This document shows positions 16,632 through 25,782 of a DNA stretch of 64,000 bases, piece by piece. How positions within the stretch are numbered: position 1 is the first letter of the stretch; each line of letters starts with the position of its first letter. The translations under genes and the position numbers were made by a program. The notes below the pieces were generated by a model, which did no database searches, was not told the origin of the DNA, and saw only the letters and a list, made by a program, of their open reading frames with translations. Source of the DNA: Paenibacillus gyeongsangnamensis (GTDB taxonomy: Bacteria; Bacillota; Bacilli; Paenibacillales; NBRC-103111); contig NZ_JAQAGZ010000011.1 of the NCBI RefSeq assembly GCF_027533625.1, forward strand, positions 124,001-188,000, given 5' to 3'.

Positions 16632-17888
16632 TTATTTTTTCACCGGATGTCTCGGAAAGAGTAGCTCCACTTTGGTTCCCTTATTAAGTTTGGATTCGAT
16701 ACGGATCGTACCTCCGTGTGCGGTCACAATCCACTCGGCAATCGATAACCCGAGACCCGTTCCGCCTTCGGCACGGGATCTCACTTTGTCGCCGCGGTAA
16801 AATCGTTCAAAGACATGAGGCAAATCCGATTCATCTATACCGCAGCCATTGTCTGATACGCCGATATATACCGCGTTCGGCTGATACCACCCGGAAATCT
16901 CGATTCGTCCCGATGACGCTGTGTACTTCAAAGCATTGTCCAAAAGGATGATGAGAAGCTGGCGTATCCTGCCTTCATCCGCCCATAACGACAACGACTC
17001 CTGAATATTCGTTTGGATTTCGATTTCTTTTGTGTTCGCTAGCAGCCGGAATTGCTCCGCCAATTCCCGCAATAAGGAATCCAATGCAAATCTGGACGAT
17101 TGAATCTGCAGCTGGTTGGAATCGGACCTGGCGAGTGTGAGCAGATCATCCAGCAGCTTGCTCATATGTTTGCTTTCTTTTAGAATAACGGCAATATTGG
17201 GGCTCTCTTGTTCGATGGTACTCACAGGATGCCGGAGAAGAAGCTCCGTTTTCCCGCGGATGATTGCCATTGGGGTACGCAGTTCGTGAGAGGCGTCGGC
17301 CACAAAGCGCTGCTGCTTGTCCCAAGCGTTTCGAATAGGGATAAGCGCGCGCCCGGCCAGAAATAGTCCAGCCATAATGGAAATAACAGCGCTAGCAATG
17401 ATTCCTGCAGCAATGTCCCACAGTAAGGAACGAAGCGTACTGTCCACATCCTTTAAGTTTCGAACGATCCCGATCGATGCAATCCCGTTAGAACTGCTTT
17501 GCTGAACCTGAATTTGCATGACCCGGTAGCTAATCTGCTGGATGATTACCGTATGAGGCGGCGACTGCTCCAGGGCTGTTCTGAATTGATTCGCCGCTTC
17601 TTCAGAGAAGGATTGTTGGGGTGATTGGCCAAGAAGCTTTCCTTCCGAATCCCAAAACAAGTAGGTCGTTCTTTCTTCCTGCTGGAGATTCGGATGATCT
17701 GATCGAAACATCTCGGTCAGGTTGCGGAACGATTGAATACGTTTTTGGGACTGTATCAAAATTTCGTCGGTGTCATGAAACAATCGGTAACGCATATGGG
17801 CGTACAGCAAGCAGCTTATTAAGATAAAAACAAGCAGAAGGACCGCGGCGTTAATGATGACAAGCTTTCTTCGAATGATATTAAACAT
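16632..17888 (-). CDS. Sensor histidine kinase (HisKA type)
   Basis: 418-residue membrane kinase. Helices at about 8-30 and 155-178 flank an extracellular sensor of ~125 residues with no recognised domain. The H box is ADASHELRTP with His201; N, G1 (SDNGCGIDESDLPHVFERFYRG) and G2 (GGTGLGLSIAEWI) boxes of the ATPase are intact. Its start overlaps the end of the response-regulator gene by 8 bases, so the two are translated as a pair. Divergent from the flavin electron-transfer genes, it most likely senses an extracytoplasmic redox or envelope signal and controls them. Confidence 0.92.
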   Translation of the reverse strand: MFNIIRRKLVIINAAVLLLVFILISCLLYAHMRYRLFHDTDEILIQSQKRIQSFRNLTEMFRSDHPNLQQEERTTYLFWDSEGKLLGQSPQQSFSEEAANQFRTALEQSPPHTVIIQQISYRVMQIQVQQSSSNGIASIGIVRNLKDVDSTLRSLLWDIAAGIIASAVISIMAGLFLAGRALIPIRNAWDKQQRFVADASHELRTPMAIIRGKTELLLRHPVSTIEQESPNIAVILKESKHMSKLLDDLLTLARSDSNQLQIQSSRFALDSLLRELAEQFRLLANTKEIEIQTNIQESLSLWADEGRIRQLLIILLDNALKYTASSGRIEISGWYQPNAVYIGVSDNGCGIDESDLPHVFERFYRGDKVRSRAEGGTGLGLSIAEWIVTAHGGTIRIESKLNKGTKVELLFPRHPVKK

Positions 17889-18564
17889 CAGACTCTCCCT
17901 TTAACATATAACCGATTCCCCGCACCGTCCGCAAATGCGCGCCGGCCCCGCAGGCCGCAAGCTTTTTGCGCAAATGATGTACGTATACATCTACAGCGGA
18001 GGTAGCGGAGCCCGAATCAAAGCCCCAGACCCGGTCAAATATTTGCTCGCGGGTTAATATTCGATCTTTATTGCATAAGAAAAATTCCAGCAAGTCATAC
18101 TCTGTCGTCGTCAAATTCAATTCATTTTCTCCAATAAGTGCTTCTCTTGATCCGGGTATCAGCCGGATGGACCCGCAGAACATATCGCCTTCGTTGCCAA
18201 TAGTCCCTTTTCTCCTCAAGACGGCTCTTACCCTTGCGAGTAATTCGGAGACGGCGAACGGCTTCGTTATATAATCGTCAGCTCCTGCATCCAATCCGGC
18301 TACCCTGTCCTCCACCGCGTCTTTGGCCGTCAGAAGAATGATGGGCACCAATACGGAGTCCTCCCTTAATTTTTTGACGATATCAATCCCGCTCGTCCCC
18401 GGAAGCATCACATCAAGGACAATCAAATCATGGATCACCTGCTCGGCCAAATAATAACCTTCGTCACCTGTCTCGGCGGTATCCGTCACAAAAGACTCGC
18501 CTTCGAAAATATCTCTGATGATCTTAAGCAAAGAAGTATCATCCTCTATGACCAGAACACGCAT
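17881..18564 (-). CDS. OmpR-family response regulator
   Basis: 227 residues: receiver domain with acidic pocket (Glu7, Asp8, Asp9), phospho-acceptor Asp51 in IVLDVMLPG and Lys in ITKPF, then a winged-helix effector domain (residues ~128-222). Cognate of the overlapping kinase. The intergenic region to the FMN-binding protein (18565-18720) contains direct repeats spaced as expected for OmpR-type dimers, supporting control of that operon and of itself. Confidence 0.93.
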   Translation of the reverse strand: MRVLVIEDDTSLLKIIRDIFEGESFVTDTAETGDEGYYLAEQVIHDLIVLDVMLPGTSGIDIVKKLREDSVLVPIILLTAKDAVEDRVAGLDAGADDYITKPFAVSELLARVRAVLRRKGTIGNEGDMFCGSIRLIPGSREALIGENELNLTTTEYDLLEFFLCNKDRILTREQIFDRVWGFDSGSATSAVDVYVHHLRKKLAACGAGAHLRTVRGIGYMLKGESDV

Positions 18565-18618
18565 GCCGTTTCCCGCCTTTGCCTGGAATTTATGAACTTT
18601 ATTTTATCAGAAAATCCG

Positions 18619-18648
18619 GCTTTTATGAAAAATCTGCTTTTAAGAAAA
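18619..18648 (+). promoter_or_regulatory. Direct repeats upstream of the flavin operon, probable response-regulator sites
   Basis: GCTTTTATGAAAA (18619-18631) and GCTTTTAAGAAAA (18636-18648) are identical at 12 of 13 positions and offset by 17 bases; a weaker copy TTTTATCAGAAAA begins at 18602. They end 18 bases before a possible -10 box TATACT (18666-18671) that lacks a good -35, the usual layout for an activated promoter. Confidence 0.5.
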
Positions 18649-18720
18649 TTTAAATAATACTCCTATATACTGAGGTTGCCTTGTCAAGGTAAAGAAATTG
18701 ACGAACGAGGAGAAGACAAC

Positions 18721-19173
18721 ATGGCAAAAATGAACCGAAAATGGGTTGCCCTATGCTCTGCGGCCCTAGCTGCGGTTTATGCCGCCGGATATGTTACGAC
18801 CGAAACGGAAGACGCTATGCAGCAGCCTCAGCATGTCCAGGCAAACGTTCAACCGAGCAGCAGCCCCAGCGCGACTGACTCCGCCAATAAGAGCGTCAAA
18901 GGCAAAAAGTATAAAGACGGAACCTTTACCGGTACTGGAAGAAATCGTCGCGGTTCGATACAAGTGGCTGTATCGGTTAAGAACGATAAAATAACCGATG
19001 TGGAGATCAGCGATTTCGCAATGCATTACTCCGAAAGCGATGTCGTTGGGCTGCCGAACGAAGTCATCCAAATACAAAGCGCGAAGGTCAAAAATGTGTC
19101 GGGCGCGACGTACAGCACCCAAGCCTTCGAGGACGCCGTGCAAAATGCGCTGTCCCAGGCGCAAATCGGATGA
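18721..19173 (+). CDS. FMN-binding domain protein (extracytoplasmic flavoprotein)
   Basis: About 150 residues. An N-terminal hydrophobic segment (residues ~8-22) anchors or exports the protein; a low-complexity Ser/Pro stretch leads to an FMN_bind domain (residues ~60-150) beginning with KYKDGTFTGTG. Near the end NVSGATYST carries the SGAT motif whose Thr is covalently flavinylated by ApbE in this family. GAGGAG precedes the ATG at 18721. It is followed with overlap by apbE and then an RnfD/NqrB-like membrane protein, so the three probably form one electron-transfer module in which this protein is the flavin carrier outside the membrane. Confidence 0.9.
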   Translation: MAKMNRKWVALCSAALAAVYAAGYVTTETEDAMQQPQHVQANVQPSSSPSATDSANKSVKGKKYKDGTFTGTGRNRRGSIQVAVSVKNDKITDVEISDFAMHYSESDVVGLPNEVIQIQSAKVKNVSGATYSTQAFEDAVQNALSQAQIG

Positions 19174-19181
19174 GGGGCATG

Positions 19182-20084
19182 ATGAGAAAAAGCAAATTGT
19201 ATATGGATACGGTAGTTGATATACAGGTTGCCGGCACAACACGAAGAACCGACAGAGAGAAGGAAACGGCCATAAACCGGGCATTCGAGGCGTTTCGTCA
19301 GGTGGAGCAGGCCTGCAGCCGTTTTAGCCCTGACAGTGAATTAATGCAGGTGTGCGCGCGGGTCGGGACCCCGGTTTCGGTAAGTCCGCTTCTGTTCGAG
19401 CCGCTTAAACTGGCGTTGGAGATGGCCAAGTTGACGAAAGGCGCGTTTGACCCCGCCATTGGGAAGAGGATGGAGGATTATGGCTTCAACCGCCATTATT
19501 TAACGGGGCAAAGAATCGAAAGTTTTGAAATCGAAAGTTTTATGGCTGATTCGCCGACTTACCGGGATATCGTTTTAAATGAACGGGATCGTACCGTACT
19601 TTTACGTAAACCGCTTATCATCGATTTGGGAGCGGTGGCCAAAGGCTTCGCCATCGACTTGGCGGCGAGAGAATTGAAGCCGTTTTATGGATTTCTGGTC
19701 AATGCCGGCGGTGATCTGTTTGCGAGCGGGCTTGATGAAAGCGGAAAACGGTGGGAAATCGGTATTCAGCACCCGGAGCGAAAAGATGAAATGATCTGCT
19801 CGGTGAGCATTTCCAACGAGGCGGTCTGCACCTCGGGAGGATATGAACGCAAGAGCGAAAAAGTGCCCGGCGTTCACCATATCATTGATCCCAAAACCGG
19901 TTTGTCGCCCATTGAGTGGGTCAGCTGCAGTGTGATAGCCCCTTTTGCGATGATGGCGGACGCATTTTCGACCTCTTCTATCCTAATGGGCAAGAAAAAA
20001 GGAAGGATGCTGATCGAACAAGCTGGCTTAAAAGCAATTTGGATCGCATCCGATCTACAGATCGTCACAGTCGGAGGGATATAG
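19182..20084 (+). CDS. apbE: FAD:protein FMN transferase ApbE
   Basis: About 300 residues. ApbE transfers FMN from FAD to a Thr of the target protein, here surely the SGAT motif of the gene upstream. Landmarks: MDTVVDIQV at the start, ACSRFSPDSEL, IIDLGAVAKGFAID (FAD/Mg-binding loop), LVNAGGDLFASG, and the HHIIDPKTG motif. No classical signal peptide, so it may act inside the cell or be held at the membrane. ATG 19182 behind GAGGGG is preferred; ATGs at 19170 and 19179 are alternatives overlapping or abutting the previous stop. The next gene begins on the base after its stop. Confidence 0.92.
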   Translation: MRKSKLYMDTVVDIQVAGTTRRTDREKETAINRAFEAFRQVEQACSRFSPDSELMQVCARVGTPVSVSPLLFEPLKLALEMAKLTKGAFDPAIGKRMEDYGFNRHYLTGQRIESFEIESFMADSPTYRDIVLNERDRTVLLRKPLIIDLGAVAKGFAIDLAARELKPFYGFLVNAGGDLFASGLDESGKRWEIGIQHPERKDEMICSVSISNEAVCTSGGYERKSEKVPGVHHIIDPKTGLSPIEWVSCSVIAPFAMMADAFSTSSILMGKKKGRMLIEQAGLKAIWIASDLQIVTVGGI

Positions 20085-20876
20085 ATGAAAATCAGCCAAT
20101 GGATCAAAACACCAAAGGGATATGTCGCCATCGCCATGGCTGCTTATGCTGTTATCGCTTCTATAGGGCTGCAAAACGGCACGGGAGTCGTCAAGGCAGT
20201 TTTGGCCGTCGGGGTTTGCGTGGCGGTCGACATTATTTGCTCGCGGATCGTCAAAAAAAAGCTGGTTATACCAGACAGTGCGTTCATTACAGGGCTAATC
20301 ATTTCCATGATCTTAAGCACGACTACGTCTTGGCTCGTCGTTTCGGCCACAGCAGCCATATCTATTTTGTCCAAGTATTTCTTTGTTTATAGGAAAAAGC
20401 CGATTTTTAATCCGGCGGTCATGGGACTGCTTGCATCCGTTTTAATTTTTGGAGCGGGACAAAGCTGGTGGGGGGCATTCTCGGATCTGCCTGCATGGTC
20501 TGTGTTGGTATTGATCGGCGGATATGCCATCACGAACCGGATCCATAAATATCCTCAAGTGTTTTCGTTTTTTGGAACTCTTTTTATGCTGTTACTCCTT
20601 CTCGGGTTGTTTCATAAGGGGGATGTGTTTGATGCGCTTCGACCGCCTTTTATTAACGCGGCTCTTTACTTTGGTTTTTTTATGCTCACCGATCCGCCTA
20701 CGTCTCCGGCCAAAGTGAACGATCAAATTATTTTCGGTATAATTGTTGCAGCCGCGGGCACTGTAATTTATGTTTGTTTCGGCGGACTGATGTATCTGTT
20801 TATAGGTCTGATGCTTGGAAATGCATATCATTGGTTAAAAATGCGCTCAACCGTACGCATGGCCCAAGCAGGCTGA
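20085..20876 (+). CDS. RnfD/NqrB-family membrane electron-transfer subunit
   Basis: 263 residues with about nine hydrophobic helices. FNPAVMGLL and the GGYAITNRIHKYPQ, LFFLLTDPPTSP-like segment (FFMLTDPPTSPAKVNDQI) are typical of RnfD/NqrB proteins. In those complexes a covalent FMN sits on an SGAT-like Thr, which I do not find here, so electrons more likely pass to the separate FMN-binding protein. No other Rnf/Nqr subunits are present, so this is a stand-alone relay between membrane quinol or a cytoplasmic donor and the extracytoplasmic flavin protein. The ATG overlaps nothing; GGAGG is 8 bases before it. Confidence 0.88.
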   Translation: MKISQWIKTPKGYVAIAMAAYAVIASIGLQNGTGVVKAVLAVGVCVAVDIICSRIVKKKLVIPDSAFITGLIISMILSTTTSWLVVSATAAISILSKYFFVYRKKPIFNPAVMGLLASVLIFGAGQSWWGAFSDLPAWSVLVLIGGYAITNRIHKYPQVFSFFGTLFMLLLLLGLFHKGDVFDALRPPFINAALYFGFFMLTDPPTSPAKVNDQIIFGIIVAAAGTVIYVCFGGLMYLFIGLMLGNAYHWLKMRSTVRMAQAG

Positions 20877-20906
20877 CGGTACCTTCGACAATCACAAGTT
20901 TAGGTA

Positions 20907-20929
20907 ACGCTCAACCGATGGTTGAGCGT
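20907..20929 (+). terminator. Hairpin after the flavin operon
   Basis: Perfect 10-bp stem ACGCTCAACC / GGTTGAGCGT with a 3-base loop 31 bases after the RnfD-like stop; the T-rich stretch behind it is weak, so termination is likely but not certain. Confidence 0.55.
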
Positions 20930-20961
20930 GCCAATCTCATTATTTTGAATTCCTCTGTCAT

Positions 20962-21123
20962 TTAAATACTACCATACAAAAATATCGTCGTCATAAAAAT
21001 CAAAACGATAACAGATAGGACTAACGTCTTTTGTTTAAAAAACGGTATACTGATTGGGGTTTGTGGATCGATTAATTGTTGTAGCCTATAATTAACAGAT
21101 TCATTAATGAAGTGAACTCCACA
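20962..21123 (-). pseudogene. C-terminal remnant of a membrane protein, possibly an M56/BlaR1-type peptidase
   Basis: On the minus strand an open frame without start codon reads FINESVNYRLQQLIDP, then a basic stretch and one hydrophobic helix (TLVLSVIVLIFMTTIFLYGS) before a stop at 20962-20964. The juxtamembrane-helix-end layout is like the C-terminus of the BlaR1/M56 membrane domain, but the piece is too short to prove this. It begins directly after the cohesin-SLH gene. Confidence 0.3.
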
Positions 21124-21127
21124 AGAA

Positions 21128-22912
21128 TTACTTATAAAAATGGGTGTAAATGTTATACATCAAAACAGCCGCCTGTGCCCTATTCGTAGTTTCCTTAGGA
21201 TGGAGAGCATTATCATAACCATGAACCAGCCCCATCTCGACTAGTGCAGCCACGCTTTGAGCAGCATAAGCGGATACCGCTGTATAATCGTTAAATTGCC
21301 TTAGTTGCTCTTCTTTAGCTTTGCTTGTCATTTGTTTTGCCACTCTCAACGCACGCACTGTCAATACAATCATATCTTCTCTTGTGATAGGTTCATGCGG
21401 CTTAAATAAATTATCGCCGACGCCTTCCGTAATGCCCATTCCTCTAGCGATTCTCAAAGCTTCGTCGTAGTAATCACCTTCACGGACATCTGCAAATTTG
21501 CCGCCCATTCCCTTACTACGGTCCAGCTCTAAAGTGCGTGCTAACAAGACTAAAAAATCTGCGCGAGTGACAGGCTGAGCAGGGTCAAATATATTGTCCG
21601 AGACCCCGCTCACGATCCCTTTGAATGCCAGTACTTCAATCTGACTTTTCGCCCAATCCAAGGAAGCGATATCATCGAACGTTTTTTGAACGAAGGCTAC
21701 CGCATATTTACTGAAGTGTGTGGTCGTAAAGAGGACTGTCCCGGTTTTGGCGTCATACCGGCCGTTAGGTACGGAGACGACTTGTCCATCACCGGCTACA
21801 TACCATACGACGATATGCTCTGGGTTCTGCTTTTCCACAGCATTCGGCGAATATGGTATGCGTACTGCCGCTGGAGCCTCCGGATTATTCCATAAAATCG
21901 TTTTACCTTCGGATTGCATGCTTAAATCTATTACGGGACGGTCACCTATTTGGTTTAATACACTCTTATCTAGTTTACTCACATCGGCTTTTCCAATTCT
22001 CAGCCCCACAGCTTCGCTGGTGAATTCACCGGCATGAAGCATATTATTCGGGATAACGACCGCAGCAAATGGCGAAACGATTTCAATTTGAATCGATACT
22101 CTATTATTTGAAAGAACCGTTGTCGGGAATTGCTGGACATAAGCTATCGCACCCGGTACTTCCTTGATTTGAATTTGGATTTTCTTGATCCCATTCTCAT
22201 TGGAAGCTGATAGTTGAACGGCCTTCTCCCAGGCGCTTTTGTTTATGATTGAAGTTGCTGTTTTTGTTGCCGTATCCATCTTCACATCCGGAGTTATTAC
22301 AACTACTGTCCCCTGCTCTAATTGAACATTCTGTCCGTCTTTATTATCTATTTTACCGCTCCCACTACCTGCATGATTTGAACTCCCGCTGCCATTGCCT
22401 CCCGAATTTCCGCTTCCCCCTGAACTCCCTCCATTAGCAACAATCAGTGCCGTTGCCTTTGCGGCTGTATTAATTACTTGAGAGGTCAATTGGCTATCGA
22501 CGAGGTGTACATTTTTCAACTGAAGCGCAGCACTCCCTTGTCCGATCGCGTTGAACGTAATGGTGCTCAGATTAAGAGTTCCATTCTCACCGGCTACTTT
22601 ACTTATCTTCGTGCTTGCGAATTTCAGATGATCGCCATCTACCTGTGGATCGATTGAAAATCCTGAAATGCCGCTTTGAATTCCCTTAAACTGCAGCAAT
22701 GTATGATCAAAATCAAGATTCATTTCGTAGGCGTACACATCCGCTAAATTATTTCCAATAACGGTAACCTGAATCTCCTTTCCTGGCGTCACCTGGTTGT
22801 TATCCAGTGTTAAAGAAAACGAAGGAATCCCCTCTGCTAATGTACCCTGCGGAAGCAAATACACAAAACTCATTAGTAATGATAAGCTGAGCGAAAGCAA
22901 TTTTCGATTCAA
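21128..22912 (-). CDS. Cohesin and S-layer-homology (SLH) surface protein, anchoring scaffoldin-like
   Basis: 594 residues, exported. TTG start at 22912 with GGAGGG; signal peptide ~1-26 (LLSLSLSLLMSFVYLLP). Residues ~30-163 are a cohesin domain (FSLTLDNNQVTPGKEIQVTV ... LNLSTITFNA), followed by a Gly/Ser linker (~168-190), a ~210-residue middle region of unknown type, and three SLH repeats (~411-594; each with the DI..WAK or F.DV start and GI.G/G.D..F.P core) that bind pyruvylated secondary wall polymer. It would hold dockerin-bearing enzymes on the cell surface. The GH3 enzyme encoded directly upstream carries a dockerin and is the obvious ligand. Last gene of the polysaccharide operon. Confidence 0.9.
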   Translation of the reverse strand: MNRKLLSLSLSLLMSFVYLLPQGTLAEGIPSFSLTLDNNQVTPGKEIQVTVIGNNLADVYAYEMNLDFDHTLLQFKGIQSGISGFSIDPQVDGDHLKFASTKISKVAGENGTLNLSTITFNAIGQGSAALQLKNVHLVDSQLTSQVINTAAKATALIVANGGSSGGSGNSGGNGSGSSNHAGSGSGKIDNKDGQNVQLEQGTVVVITPDVKMDTATKTATSIINKSAWEKAVQLSASNENGIKKIQIQIKEVPGAIAYVQQFPTTVLSNNRVSIQIEIVSPFAAVVIPNNMLHAGEFTSEAVGLRIGKADVSKLDKSVLNQIGDRPVIDLSMQSEGKTILWNNPEAPAAVRIPYSPNAVEKQNPEHIVVWYVAGDGQVVSVPNGRYDAKTGTVLFTTTHFSKYAVAFVQKTFDDIASLDWAKSQIEVLAFKGIVSGVSDNIFDPAQPVTRADFLVLLARTLELDRSKGMGGKFADVREGDYYDEALRIARGMGITEGVGDNLFKPHEPITREDMIVLTVRALRVAKQMTSKAKEEQLRQFNDYTAVSAYAAQSVAALVEMGLVHGYDNALHPKETTNRAQAAVLMYNIYTHFYK

Positions 22913-22974
22913 AATATAGGCCCTCCTTTAATAAAGGCAGTGGGGAAAGGTTTCGCTCTCCCCCTGCTTAACAT

Positions 22975-25698
22975 TTAATTGATGAATTGTGCTACATATG
23001 CAAGGTCGACAATGTCAACCTCCCCATCATTGTTCACATCCGCTAACTTAAATTGAGCCCAGTCCGGACTGCTTGATGTTTTTCCGTATGCCGCTGCAAC
23101 GATGGCAAGGTCACCTATGGTCACTTTTCCGTCACCATTTAGATCGCCTATAATGTAATTCATTTTTATACTTTGCGAGACGTTGGCCAACCTTGTTTCA
23201 ACACCAGTTCCATCAGATAAAATGATGTTAGTTAACGAAACGACTGCAAAATCCGACTGCACATTTGACTTAGCTTTAAATTGAAGGCTTAGGAGGTCGC
23301 CATCCGTTTTTACCGCATTGCTTGCTCCTAAGCTTGCGAGCAGTAGTCGGACTTTACCTGGAGCGGTAACATTTTGGCTTATAACGGATAACCCGGTTTT
23401 CAAAGACTGTGCATTGACAAATTCCACCTGCGTTGGATCATAATTAAGGGTCAAATCCTGTGCATATACTCCTTGACTAACACTTTCGCTTATTTTATTC
23501 AGGCCATAATTCAAGTTAAAGGGTTTTCCTCCCGAAACGGAATTATTACCGGTCAGAGTAGCATTTGCTACGTTATAAGTTAAACCAAAGCCAAACCCGT
23601 ATGCGTTGTTATTTTTGTCGCGATAGACGTAGCTTGCATCTTCATCGTAGCCCGGCACATCGCTCTTGTTATTGTCAACCGCTGCTTGATTAGCAGGAAT
23701 CGTAAAGGGAAGCTTGCCGCTTGGATTGAAGCGACCGCGAAGCACATCTAAGAGCGGCTCTGCTTTAATCCCGAACACGCTCACGACGGCAGCAGCCTTC
23801 TCTGCTATGTCCCCGATCAGCCAAGGGTTAGTCATATTAATAGTCAGGATAGTAGGAACCTTGTCTTCAATCGCTTGTATCCTCGCAACATCGATACCGG
23901 TATCGGCGTCCAGCGCTATTTTTAATGGCTTGTCCGGAGTATCCCCTACACCACTAGGAATAGCATACACTAAAGCTTTCGTTGCTTCGTCGAGATTATC
24001 CGTAAGAACGATGGCAGGATCATATTTCTTGATGGCAGCTTTCAAATTATCCGTTTGAGTCGCTGCACCTGATTTGGTTACGACTTCCACATAAAGCTTC
24101 TGATTGGCGAGCTTAATGTCAGTCAATGGAAGCATATTATTGTCGTTACGAAGGAGCACGACCGACTTGCGATGCGCTTCATCCGCGATTTGCTGCGAAA
24201 CCGGGTCAGTCGCAATTCTTTGAGCGGCATCGGGATCTCTATAAGGGTTTTCAAACAGTCCTAATGTAAATGTTTCCGTCAATAGCCGTTTTACGGACTG
24301 GTTAATTCTTTCCTCGGTAATCAAACCGTCCGCAACGGCTTGGTAAAGGTCGGCAGGATTGTGATCTCCAGCAATAATATCCACACCTGCATTCACTGCC
24401 TTGGCATATCGCTGCACCCTAGTCAAGTTCTCCACGCCCCAAGGCATAGCAGTAATAATTCCGGTGTCGCTGTTCACATACCCCTTGAATCCGAGCTGAT
24501 TCCTCAGAATGTCTGTAATGAGGTATTTGTTGTAAGCAAAACCTACTTCTTCAAACGACTGTCCGTTTGGAAGTTGAGGCGCATTCAATGAATTATCGAA
24601 TTTAGCGTAATACGGCATAATAGCCGAGGTACCCGCAGCGATAGCTGCTTGGAAGGAGGGAACGTGATACTTCATTAAGCTGCCCTCCGTCGGATAGGGA
24701 TTGGGTTTGCCCCAAGAATAATGAGGATCATGGCCGTTCAGACGCGTACCGCCGCCAGGGAAATGCTTGGTGGTCAGGGCGACACTATGCGGACCGAGCT
24801 GCTCGCCTTGAAAACCCTTAATAACCGCATAAATCATTTTCGAGGATAGATCAGGCGATTCGCCGAATGTTCCATTGTACCGCATCCAAAGAGGATCTGT
24901 AGCCACATCCGCCATATATTGATATCCTTTGCGAATACCCGTCGCTTCCCATTCCTTCGCAGCGATTTGCCCGAATTGCTTCATCAGGTCCGCGTCATTC
25001 GTTGCAGCCATACCCAATTCGCCCGGCCATAAAGAAAACTTGCCTGATGCCTCACTAAACCCGAAAGCCAAATTTCCCGCATGGTTACGAGGATTCGAGA
25101 TCATGGTGGCTGGGATACCTAACCTTGTACCCTCCGCTACCTCCTGGATTTTATTAGTCCATATCGTTAAATCTTTTGCACTTGGATTGTCGCGAATGAT
25201 AAAATAGCGCAAGTTACGTTCCGTAATACCTTTTGTAGCAGCAGAGGCGGAGAGAACAGGTGGATCAAGATTATACATCTCGCTTCCTGGAACAGCAAAG
25301 TTGTTAATGGTTTGCCACTGGTCATTCTCACACAGGATGCCATTGGGAGTGCCGCCGGCAGCTGGCGCCGGACAAGATTTGCTATTCCCCATATAGTGCG
25401 ACATGGAAAGCATCAACCCGGTTTTTTCCGGAAGCGTCATCTTGGAGACAAGATCGTTTACCCGGCTGTCAACGGGGAGTCTCCAATCTTCATAAGGATC
25501 CAGTATGCCATTCCCATTTAAATCTTTGAAGTTCAAACCATCAATGGTTAGAATATTCTTGACATGATGGGAGATTTCGGGCTGAGCTATACCGGCTGCC
25601 GCACTGACATAAGATCCTGCAACAAGCGGAGAATACAGCAACGATAAGACAAGCGATGATAGCATAAGTATTTTAGAATGTTTAGGTAATAATACCAT
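22975..25698 (-). CDS. Secreted GH3 glycoside hydrolase with cohesin and dockerin domains
   Basis: 907 residues. Signal peptide to about residue 35; an EF-hand-like Ca loop follows (DLNGNGILDPYEDW, 59-72). GH3 catalytic domain has the KHFPGGG motif (Lys311, His312) and nucleophile Asp411 in GYVNSDTG; the second GH3 domain ends near residue 700. Residues ~716-843 are a cohesin domain and 846-907 a type I dockerin with two Ca loops (DLNGDGKVTIGD, DVNNDGEVDIVD). Having both cohesin and dockerin on one enzyme lets it chain with itself or with the surface protein next door. Probably a beta-glucosidase or exo-glucanase-like enzyme; the exact sugar is unknown. GGAGG precedes the ATG and a cre-like site is just upstream. 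Confidence 0.93.
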   Translation of the reverse strand: MVLLPKHSKILMLSSLVLSLLYSPLVAGSYVSAAAGIAQPEISHHVKNILTIDGLNFKDLNGNGILDPYEDWRLPVDSRVNDLVSKMTLPEKTGLMLSMSHYMGNSKSCPAPAAGGTPNGILCENDQWQTINNFAVPGSEMYNLDPPVLSASAATKGITERNLRYFIIRDNPSAKDLTIWTNKIQEVAEGTRLGIPATMISNPRNHAGNLAFGFSEASGKFSLWPGELGMAATNDADLMKQFGQIAAKEWEATGIRKGYQYMADVATDPLWMRYNGTFGESPDLSSKMIYAVIKGFQGEQLGPHSVALTTKHFPGGGTRLNGHDPHYSWGKPNPYPTEGSLMKYHVPSFQAAIAAGTSAIMPYYAKFDNSLNAPQLPNGQSFEEVGFAYNKYLITDILRNQLGFKGYVNSDTGIITAMPWGVENLTRVQRYAKAVNAGVDIIAGDHNPADLYQAVADGLITEERINQSVKRLLTETFTLGLFENPYRDPDAAQRIATDPVSQQIADEAHRKSVVLLRNDNNMLPLTDIKLANQKLYVEVVTKSGAATQTDNLKAAIKKYDPAIVLTDNLDEATKALVYAIPSGVGDTPDKPLKIALDADTGIDVARIQAIEDKVPTILTINMTNPWLIGDIAEKAAAVVSVFGIKAEPLLDVLRGRFNPSGKLPFTIPANQAAVDNNKSDVPGYDEDASYVYRDKNNNAYGFGFGLTYNVANATLTGNNSVSGGKPFNLNYGLNKISESVSQGVYAQDLTLNYDPTQVEFVNAQSLKTGLSVISQNVTAPGKVRLLLASLGASNAVKTDGDLLSLQFKAKSNVQSDFAVVSLTNIILSDGTGVETRLANVSQSIKMNYIIGDLNGDGKVTIGDLAIVAAAYGKTSSSPDWAQFKLADVNNDGEVDIVDLAYVAQFIN

Positions 25699-25720
25699 AT
25701 TTTATTCCTCCTGCTTTTTA

Positions 25721-25734
25721 ATAAAACGCTTTCA
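25721..25734 (-). promoter_or_regulatory. cre-like site upstream of the GH3 gene
   Basis: Minus strand TGAAAGCGTTTTAT keeps the core TGAAANCGNT of the CcpA site but lacks the final CA. It is in the 84-base gap between the response-regulator and GH3 genes, 23 bases before the GH3 start, so it could give carbon control to the last two genes. Confidence 0.4.
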
Positions 25735-25782
25735 TTTTACTCTTAAATAGCTGCATTATTTAAGGCGGACTACTCATCATAT

